A DNA stretch of 5,924 nucleotides from Spirochaetales bacterium (GTDB lineage Bacteria > Spirochaetota > Spirochaetia > DSM-27196 > SLST01). The position numbers and the translations under genes are program-made. Shown piece after piece: positions 1 through 4,516 of the stretch. The DNA lies in contig JANQQY010000249.1 in assembly GCA_028284845.1 (NCBI GenBank), positions 1 to 5,924 on the forward strand, read 5' to 3'. Within the stretch, counting starts at the first letter, position 1. The number at the start of each line of letters is the position of its first letter. The notes under the pieces are model-generated. The model saw only the letters and a program-made list of their open reading frames with translations. It was not told the DNA's origin and searched no databases.

Positions 1-277
1 CGGCAACCTCCCTGATGGTCGGCCTTTTGCGCTTTCGACGCCCCAGCCAAAGTCGCCGCGAACCCCGCTTGTCCTTGCCGTCAGTGACGACGGCTACCGG
101 TTCCGCAACTACACGGTAGGCGATGACCCAAACTTCCTCGCCTGGTTGCCGGGCATGCACATGTACGGGCGCTACGGGTACCCCTACTTCGCGACTGAGG
201 ACGGCATGGGATACGCAATCTATTCGGTGAACAAGGAGCAGGTCTGGGTAGCTCGGTTCGAGATCGCCAACCTGTAG
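1..277 (+). CDS. C-terminal part of a sialidase-like (BNR-type) beta-propeller protein, 5' truncated
   Basis: The reading frame is open from the window edge (first full codon at base 2) to the TAG at 275-277, giving 91 C-terminal residues. Visible blocks are N-L-P-D-G-R-P-F, then P-L-V-L-A-V-S-D-D-G-Y-R-F (a degenerate Asp-box-like strand), then G-R-Y-G-Y-P-Y-F, and a final strand with Y-S-V-N-K-E-Q-V-W-V-A-R-F-E-I. The order 'LPDGR, then LVLAVSDDG, then GYPYF, then YSVNKE, then a short last beta strand' is what I know from the last blade of sialidase/BNR-type propellers annotated as exo-alpha-sialidase or glycosyl hydrolase. The active-site half is outside the window, so neither real sialidase activity nor a secretion signal can be judged. 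It is probably co-transcribed with the next gene, 11 bp downstream. It could also be a non-catalytic propeller or another glycan-active enzyme. Confidence 0.68.
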   Translation, partial: GNLPDGRPFALSTPQPKSPRTPLVLAVSDDGYRFRNYTVGDDPNFLAWLPGMHMYGRYGYPYFATEDGMGYAIYSVNKEQVWVARFEIANL

Positions 278-282
278 GGGGA
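276..282 (+). promoter_or_regulatory. Ribosome binding site of the AllA-like cupin gene, overlapping the upstream stop
   Basis: AGGGGGA lies 6 nt before the ATG at 289 and shares its first two bases with the TAG stop of the propeller gene. This supports the start at 289 and suggests translational coupling between the two genes. Confidence 0.6.
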
Positions 283-288
283 CCAACC

Positions 289-855
289 ATGAAGACGCAC
301 GATTTGATCCCGACCCTGGTAGACGCCCACAACTTCGCGGGATTCGGTTCTACCTTTCGCTACCCATCGCCGGAAGGCGATCGACCAATGGATGCGCCGA
401 CTTCGACCGGAACGGGATTCCGATGGTTTGGCCGTCTCCTGGTCGAGCGATTCGGGGCGGACCTCTCCTTTGGCATGGTCTATTCGGAGGCGGGCGTGCT
501 CGTCCAAGACGAGTTCGAACGACACATACATACTCCGGAACTGATGGTTCCGCTCGATGGAGATGTTCTTCTCGTGCTTGGCCAGGCCGGGTCCGTGGCT
601 CGGCCCTTCCTGCCGGAGCATGGTGACGGTCGCGTACCTGCGGTCACGGCGGAGAAGTTCCGAGCCTTTCTTGTCCCACAGGGACAGTTGATCGCGATTG
701 GACCCGGCGTCTGGCACAAAGCCCCCCTTGCGCTCGACAAGCCCTCACGCACGCTGGTCGCCTTCGCGAACCAAACGGAGAACAAGGACACCGAGTGCAT
801 TGCCCTGGCGGACGTAGGTGTTCGTTTCTGTGTGGATGACGCACACGATTCTTAA
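289..855 (+). CDS. Ureidoglycolate lyase (AllA)-like cupin protein
   Basis: This is a 188-residue soluble protein with no signal peptide or membrane segment. The ATG at 289 has a well-placed AGGGGGA. The fold signature is a small cupin: E77-R78-H79 and H81, then T-P-E-L-M-V-P-L-D-G-D-V-L-L-V-L (82-97), then F-R-A-F-L-V-P-Q-G-Q (124-133), then G-V-W-H-K-A-P-L-A-L (140-149). The blocks 'ERH..TPE.MVPLDGDVLLV' and 'GVWH.APLAL' match what I know of AllA (PF04115), which splits ureidoglycolate into glyoxylate and urea and is usually about 160-170 residues. There is an extra stretch rich in P, T and G around residues 26-43. No allantoin or purine-degradation gene is near, so the true substrate is more likely a small metabolite of the sugar pathway encoded here; that is inference. 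The last codons (844-852) form one arm of an inverted repeat that pairs with bases past the stop. Confidence 0.65.
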   Translation: MKTHDLIPTLVDAHNFAGFGSTFRYPSPEGDRPMDAPTSTGTGFRWFGRLLVERFGADLSFGMVYSEAGVLVQDEFERHIHTPELMVPLDGDVLLVLGQAGSVARPFLPEHGDGRVPAVTAEKFRAFLVPQGQLIAIGPGVWHKAPLALDKPSRTLVAFANQTENKDTECIALADVGVRFCVDDAHDS

Positions 856-899
856 TCGCACCGCACAATTGTTACACCGCTCGATGTAAAAGAATCGTG
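844..899. repeat. Inverted repeat A/A', 10 bp perfect arms
   Basis: CACGATTCTT at 844-853 is exactly the reverse complement of AAGAATCGTG at 890-899, with 36 bases between the arms. The left arm covers the last three sense codons of the cupin gene and the first base of its TAA. In RNA the arms would form a 10 bp stem across the stop codon. No T-tract follows the right arm, so this is not a standard intrinsic terminator. It interleaves with the second repeat (863-921) instead of nesting in it. Confidence 0.8.
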
Positions 900-953
900 G
901 GTCATCGCCGAACAATTGTGCCTTGTGTTCTGACCCGAGCGGGATGACCATCG
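856..953 (+). promoter_or_regulatory. Gene-free leader between the cupin and the transporter, probably regulatory
   Basis: These 98 bp separate two otherwise tightly packed gene groups and contain most of the interleaved repeats A/A' and B/B'. A further short dyad, TTACA at 872-876 and TGTAA at 885-889 (8 bases between), sits in the middle. A poor promoter-like pair, TTGTTA at 869-874 and AAGAAT at 890-895 with 15 bp between, overlaps arms B and A'. It is too weak to call as a promoter. The position just before the importer genes makes an operator pair or a structured leader RNA the natural readings. The ligand or regulator cannot be inferred. Confidence 0.4.
863..921. repeat. Inverted repeat B/B', 11 bp perfect arms with palindromic ACAATTGT cores
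   Basis: GCACAATTGTT at 863-873 is exactly the reverse complement of AACAATTGTGC at 911-921, with 37 bases between the arms. Each arm contains the 8-bp palindrome ACAATTGT (865-872 and 912-919; centres 47 bp apart), so each could also be a separate operator for a dimeric regulator. The left arm lies in the loop of repeat A/A', and the right arm lies beyond it. The only T-rich stretch after it, TTGTGTTCT, is too weak for a convincing terminator. Confidence 0.8.
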
Positions 954-1919
954 TTGTCAATGGCAGTGACGCACGGCGAACGACGGCTGGCCCTCTCGCA
1001 GACCTGGCGAAAACAGGCAAAACTTCGGATCTCACAGAACTGGGACCTCTACCTCATTATTCTGATCCCGGTTATTTACTTCACGATCTTTCATTACGCC
1101 CCCATGTATGGTGTGCAGATCGCCTTCCGGGACTTTCAGGTGGCGCGCACGATTCTCGAGAGCGAATGGGTCGGTCTCGCGCATTTCCGAAGGTTCTTTG
1201 ACTCCTTCCTCTTCTGGAGAATCCTCTGGAATACCGTCTACCTGAGTCTCTACGGACTTGTCGCCGGATTTCCCATTCCCATCATTCTGGCCATCTCTCT
1301 GCACTACGCAGTCAGCAAGCGATTCAAGAAAGTCGTTCAGATGATCACCTACGCGCCGCACTTCATCTCAACGGTTGTGCTCGTGGGGATGATCCTTCAG
1401 GTGCTCCACCTGCGAATCGGTCTGCTGAATGGCGTCCGCGGCCTCTTTGGTGCCGATCCGGTGAACTATCTTGGTCGGCCGGAGCTCTTTGGACACGTCC
1501 ACGTCTGGTCTGATGTCTGGCGTGGAATGGGATGGGGTTCGATCGTCTACCTGGCAGCCCTCGCCGGAGTCGATCCGCAGATGCACGAGGCGGCTATTGT
1601 CGACGGCGCCACGAAAGTCCAACGCATCTGGCACATCGACATCCCGAGCATCATGCCCACTGCGGTCATCCTCCTTATCCTGAACGTAGGACGGATTCTC
1701 TTCCTCGGCTTCGAGAAGATCCTGCTTCTCCAGAATCCCCTCAACCTGACGGCGAGTGAGATCATCCAGACCTATGTCTACAAGGTGGGACTGCAGTCGG
1801 CGATACCGCAGTACTCGTACTCTTCGGCGATCGGCCTCTTTGCCTCGCTCGTGAGTTTCGCCCTCTTGATCGCCGTCAACCGGATCGCGAAGCGTGTGGG
1901 AGAGACCAGTCTATGGTAG
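954..1919 (+). CDS. LplB-type carbohydrate ABC transporter permease
   Basis: This 321-residue inner-membrane protein is one of the two channel subunits of a sugar importer. A basic cytoplasmic N-terminus of about 30 residues precedes the first membrane segment (about 31-51: L-Y-L-I-I-L-I-P-V-I-Y-F and onward). Family landmarks follow: F-H-Y-A-P-M-Y-G-V-Q-I-A-F-R-D-F (46-61), E-W-V-G-L-A-H-F (71-78), the hydrophobic segment with G-F-P-I-P-I-I-L-A (105-113), and Y-A-P-H-F-I-S (133-139). The EAA loop that docks the ATPase is E212-A-A-x-x-D217-G-A ending in I230-P231. All match the LplB family (binding-protein-dependent transport, MetI-like fold) in sequence and length. An in-frame stop at 945-947 limits the start. 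TTG at 954 has a GGGA 9 nt upstream; ATG at 960 is the alternative but has no visible ribosome binding site. It overlaps the next permease by 7 bp. Confidence 0.93.
   Translation: MSMAVTHGERRLALSQTWRKQAKLRISQNWDLYLIILIPVIYFTIFHYAPMYGVQIAFRDFQVARTILESEWVGLAHFRRFFDSFLFWRILWNTVYLSLYGLVAGFPIPIILAISLHYAVSKRFKKVVQMITYAPHFISTVVLVGMILQVLHLRIGLLNGVRGLFGADPVNYLGRPELFGHVHVWSDVWRGMGWGSIVYLAALAGVDPQMHEAAIVDGATKVQRIWHIDIPSIMPTAVILLILNVGRILFLGFEKILLLQNPLNLTASEIIQTYVYKVGLQSAIPQYSYSSAIGLFASLVSFALLIAVNRIAKRVGETSLW
1898..1904 (+). promoter_or_regulatory. Ribosome binding site of the second permease, inside the first permease gene
   Basis: GGGAGAG lies 8 nt before the ATG at 1913. That ATG overlaps the end of the first permease gene (stop TAG at 1917-1919), so the two subunits are probably translationally coupled. 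Confidence 0.6.
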
Positions 1920-2803
1920 GCGGCGAGGCACGATCCGACCGGATCTTCAACGTGATCAACACGACTTTCCTCACGGCGGTTCTTCTCGCTGTGATCTATC
2001 CGCTCATCTTTATCGTGAGCGCCAGCTTCAGCTCACCGGAGGCGGTTGCATCCGGTCGAGTTCTCCTCTGGCCGGTTGAACTGAGCCTGGAAGGGTATCG
2101 AGCCGTCTTTGCCTACGAGCCGGTGTGGACCGGGTATGCGAACACGCTCTTCTACACCGTAACCGGCACGGTCGTGAACGTTGTCTTGACCTTGATGGCG
2201 GCTTATCCGCTCTCCCGCAAGGAGTTCTTTGGTCGCAACCTCTTCACCTTCTACTTCTCGTTCACGCTCTTTTTCTCGGGCGGATTGATTCCGCTCTACC
2301 TTGTCATTCGGTCGCTCGGCCTGCTCAATACTCGGGCTGCAATGATCATCCCGGCGGCGATCGGCGTGTGGAACGTGATCATCACGCGCACCTTTATGCA
2401 GGCCTCCATTCCGGATGCCCTTATAGAGGCGGCGCGGATTGATGGTGCAAGCAATACCTATATCCTCGTCCGGGTTGTGATCCCGTTGAGCGTGCCTATC
2501 ATCGCGGTGATCTCTCTCTTCTACGCGGTTGGACATTGGAACGCCTTTTTCCCGGCGCTCATCTACCTGAGAGACCCATCGAAGCAACCACTTCAGATGG
2601 TCCTCCGAAATGTTCTGGTGGCGAATGAGATGGCGGTGGACCAGACACTCATTGATCTGGAGGAGATGCAGCGCCGTCAGTTCCTGCAGGAGGTACTTCG
2701 CTACTCCCTGATCATCGTGGCCTCAGTGCCGGTCCTGATGATCTACCCCCTGGTACAACGGCACTTTGTTCGTGGAATCATGATCGGTGCGCTCAAGGGA
2801 TAG
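1913..2803 (+). CDS. YtcP-type carbohydrate ABC transporter permease
   Basis: This 296-residue inner-membrane protein is the partner of the preceding permease. The first membrane segment is at about 17-38, followed by the periplasmic S-A-S-F-S-S-P-E (36-43), typical of this family. Y-x-N-T-L-F-Y-T (75-82) starts the conserved permease core, and A-A-Y-P-L-S-R (96-102) and F-F-S-G-G-L-I-P-L-Y (120-129) are further landmarks. The EAA loop is E172-A-A-R-I-D177-G-A ending in I190-P191. The C-terminus, Y-P-L-V-Q-R-H-F-V-R-G-I-M-I-G-A-L-K-G, is the usual 'YPFxQKyFvkGvmiGalKG' ending, so the gene is full length. It would form a heterodimer with the LplB-type subunit. No ATPase is encoded here, so a shared MsmX/UgpC-like subunit from elsewhere is expected (known for related importers, inferred here). 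Confidence 0.94.
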   Translation: MVGGEARSDRIFNVINTTFLTAVLLAVIYPLIFIVSASFSSPEAVASGRVLLWPVELSLEGYRAVFAYEPVWTGYANTLFYTVTGTVVNVVLTLMAAYPLSRKEFFGRNLFTFYFSFTLFFSGGLIPLYLVIRSLGLLNTRAAMIIPAAIGVWNVIITRTFMQASIPDALIEAARIDGASNTYILVRVVIPLSVPIIAVISLFYAVGHWNAFFPALIYLRDPSKQPLQMVLRNVLVANEMAVDQTLIDLEEMQRRQFLQEVLRYSLIIVASVPVLMIYPLVQRHFVRGIMIGALKG

Positions 2804-2830
2804 CTTGGCGCATCGCTCATAGAAACACAA

Positions 2831-2837
2831 AAGGAGG
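2831..2837 (+). promoter_or_regulatory. Strong ribosome binding site that sets the start of the solute-binding protein
   Basis: AAGGAGG is nearly a perfect anti-Shine-Dalgarno match and lies 5 nt before the GTG at 2843. An in-frame GTG at 2837 overlaps this site and so cannot be the start. This is the strongest such site in the window, fitting the high level usually needed for binding proteins. Confidence 0.85.
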
Positions 2838-2842
2838 TGCTT

Positions 2843-4486
2843 GTGAAAAAAGCGCTGATTGCTATTGTCATTGGCCTCTGTGCGGTTGCGCCCGTGATTG
2901 CGACGGGAGCCGAAGAGGCAGCGTCCGCGGCTGCGGTGGATGTCGCTCCTGCGGGGCAGTTTCCCATCGTCTCTGAGACGGTGACCTATGACCTCTTGGT
3001 TGGATACTCAGTCACCAGCCAGAGTCCGAACTTTGAGGAGAACCCCTTCACCATCTGGTACGAGGATCTCACGAATGTCCGGTTCGAGTTCGATGCGACC
3101 GCGAGCGGCCAGCTCGACGAGAAGCGGAACCTGGTGCTTGCCAGCGGCGACTACCCGGATGTCATGATCAACATGGCTCTCTCGATTCCCCAGGCGTACC
3201 AGCTTGGCGCGCAGGGCGTCATCGCAGACCTTGGTCCTGCGATCGACCAGTACTCAATCAATCTGAAGAACGTATTCGCGGACGAGCCGTGGGTCGAAGA
3301 GCAGATGACCTCCCCGGACGGCGGGCAGTTTTTCCTTCCGTGGATCAACTCGGGATGCTTCCATTGTGAGTACAGCCAGCGCGCCTACATCTACCGGCCG
3401 TGGCTTGATGAACTCGGGCTCGATACTCCAACAACCACTGAGGAGCTCCGAGATGTCCTCGCTGCATTCGTGGCAAACGACCTGAACGGCAACGGCGAGA
3501 ACGATGAGCTCGGACTGATGGGTGCTGCCAATGGATGGCGGACCGAACCGTGGGCGTTCCTGATGAACTCCTTTGTCTACACCAATCCCGGTTCATCGCC
3601 ATTCATGCGGATGAACGACGGTGAGGCCGAGTTTGTGGCGAACACTACGGGGTGGCGTGACGGTCTTCGGTACCTGAACTCGCTCTACGAAGATGGCCTG
3701 ATTGCGCCGGAAAGCTTCGTTCAGTCCAACTCACAGATGAAGGTGTTTGGCGAGAATCCCGAAGGTCCCATGGTCGGCATGTTCGTTGGTGGCCACTATG
3801 GAATCTTCACCGACCTGAGTCAGCAGGACGGGCGCTGGACAGAGTACGAGGCGCTTGCGCCGCTCGAAGGACCGGACGGGTTCCGAACTTCGCCCCACTT
3901 CCCCCATCAGGTTGGCGCGCACCTTGTTGTGTTCAACCAGGTAGAGCAGCCGGAGATCATGGTCCGCTGGGCCGACTGGTTCTTCACCTTTGAGGGATTT
4001 ATGCGCGGTGTGAAAGGCTACACGGAGGGCGAGCACTACCGGATGATTCCTGAGTCCGATGGGATCCCGAACATGACGGGAACCGACGTTGCCTTCTTTG
4101 AGGTCTTTGACGATGCGGTCGACAGAATTGCAGACGGGATTAGCCTTGGATGGGAGAACTCAACCGTCCGCTACTGGAACCGAAGATCGTTCGAGGGCGT
4201 CCCACAGGCCGAGAACGGCGGGCAGGGTCCGGTTCTGATCCGAGCCGCCGACGTGAACAGCCAGTTCGACGTTGGGCAGGCGATGCCTGTCGTGATCTTC
4301 CCGCCGGAAGTTGCATCAGAAATCGGCGAGATCCAGGCCACGTTGACGGAAAGCGTGAAGAGCTTCCTCGCGCGCTTCGTCGTTGGAGAACTCGACATTG
4401 ACGACGACTGGGCGAGTTACCTACGGGAGTTGAACAACATCGGCGTTGACCGATACGTTGAACTCTTCAATCTCTACTTGCCGTAA
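2843..4486 (+). CDS. Extracellular carbohydrate ABC transporter solute-binding protein (LplA/LipO-like)
   Basis: This 547-residue secreted protein captures the sugar for the two permeases upstream. The GTG at 2843 is chosen because AAGGAGG lies 5 nt before it. Residues 1-20 are a signal peptide (K2-K3, then a hydrophobic core), with V18-I19-A20 a good signal peptidase I site. C13 sits inside the hydrophobic core and is a poor lipobox, so a free periplasmic protein is more likely than a lipoprotein. A low-complexity A/E/S/V linker follows. The mature protein has the family's N-terminal part with L-A-S-G-D-Y-P-D-V (a binding-protein hallmark), R-P-W-L-D-E-L-G-L, and then T-T-T-E-E-L. A calcium-loop-like motif follows at D213-x-N215-x-N217-G-x-x-D221-E222. 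C172-F-H-C175 may form a disulfide. The length fits the 500-560 residues of this type. The ligand is probably an oligosaccharide, possibly sulfated given the downstream sulfatase (inference). Confidence 0.92.
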   Translation: MKKALIAIVIGLCAVAPVIATGAEEAASAAAVDVAPAGQFPIVSETVTYDLLVGYSVTSQSPNFEENPFTIWYEDLTNVRFEFDATASGQLDEKRNLVLASGDYPDVMINMALSIPQAYQLGAQGVIADLGPAIDQYSINLKNVFADEPWVEEQMTSPDGGQFFLPWINSGCFHCEYSQRAYIYRPWLDELGLDTPTTTEELRDVLAAFVANDLNGNGENDELGLMGAANGWRTEPWAFLMNSFVYTNPGSSPFMRMNDGEAEFVANTTGWRDGLRYLNSLYEDGLIAPESFVQSNSQMKVFGENPEGPMVGMFVGGHYGIFTDLSQQDGRWTEYEALAPLEGPDGFRTSPHFPHQVGAHLVVFNQVEQPEIMVRWADWFFTFEGFMRGVKGYTEGEHYRMIPESDGIPNMTGTDVAFFEVFDDAVDRIADGISLGWENSTVRYWNRRSFEGVPQAENGGQGPVLIRAADVNSQFDVGQAMPVVIFPPEVASEIGEIQATLTESVKSFLARFVVGELDIDDDWASYLRELNNIGVDRYVELFNLYLP

Positions 4487-4487
4487 A

Positions 4488-4516
4488 GGTTGCCCCCCGA
4501 AAGGGGGGCCTTTTTT
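4488..4516 (+). terminator. Strong intrinsic terminator after the solute-binding protein gene
   Basis: G4492 plus six C (4493-4498), a GAAA tetraloop (4499-4502), and six G plus C4509 form a 7 bp all-GC stem. After C4510, six T follow (4511-4516). It begins right after the TAA at 4484-4486. The T-tract touches the ATG of the sulfatase at 4517. The six-G arm lies 8 nt before that ATG and could also serve as its ribosome binding site. Confidence 0.93.

Noticed and set aside
220..717. Minus-strand open frame of 165 codons opposite the propeller and cupin genes
   Set aside because: It lies antisense to two frames with clear family motifs, its translation shows no recognisable fold, and there is no convincing ribosome binding site.
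869..895. Sigma-70 promoter TTGTTA / AAGAAT before the transporter genes
   Set aside because: The -10 element matches only 4 of 6 consensus bases and the spacer is 15 bp. It is too weak to list as a feature, though it overlaps the repeats in a suggestive way.
863..930. Intrinsic terminator formed by repeat B/B'
   Set aside because: The loop would be 37 nt, the stem is AT-rich and no continuous T-tract follows, unlike the clear terminator at 4488-4516.
2033..2587. Minus-strand open frame of 184 codons opposite the second permease
   Set aside because: The product is highly charged, rich in R, D and E, as expected for the antisense of a membrane protein gene. No family signature is seen, and the sense strand is an intact permease.
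2837..2842. Upstream in-frame GTG as the start of the solute-binding protein
   Set aside because: It overlaps the AAGGAGG ribosome binding site. GTG at 2843 has ideal spacing and gives a clean M-K-K signal peptide start.
2843..2905. Lipoprotein reading of the binding protein with C13 as the lipidated residue
   Set aside because: C13 is inside the hydrophobic core with too short a preceding region and no proper lipobox; V18-I19-A20 is a better signal peptidase I site. Spirochaete lipoboxes are loose, so this is not fully excluded.
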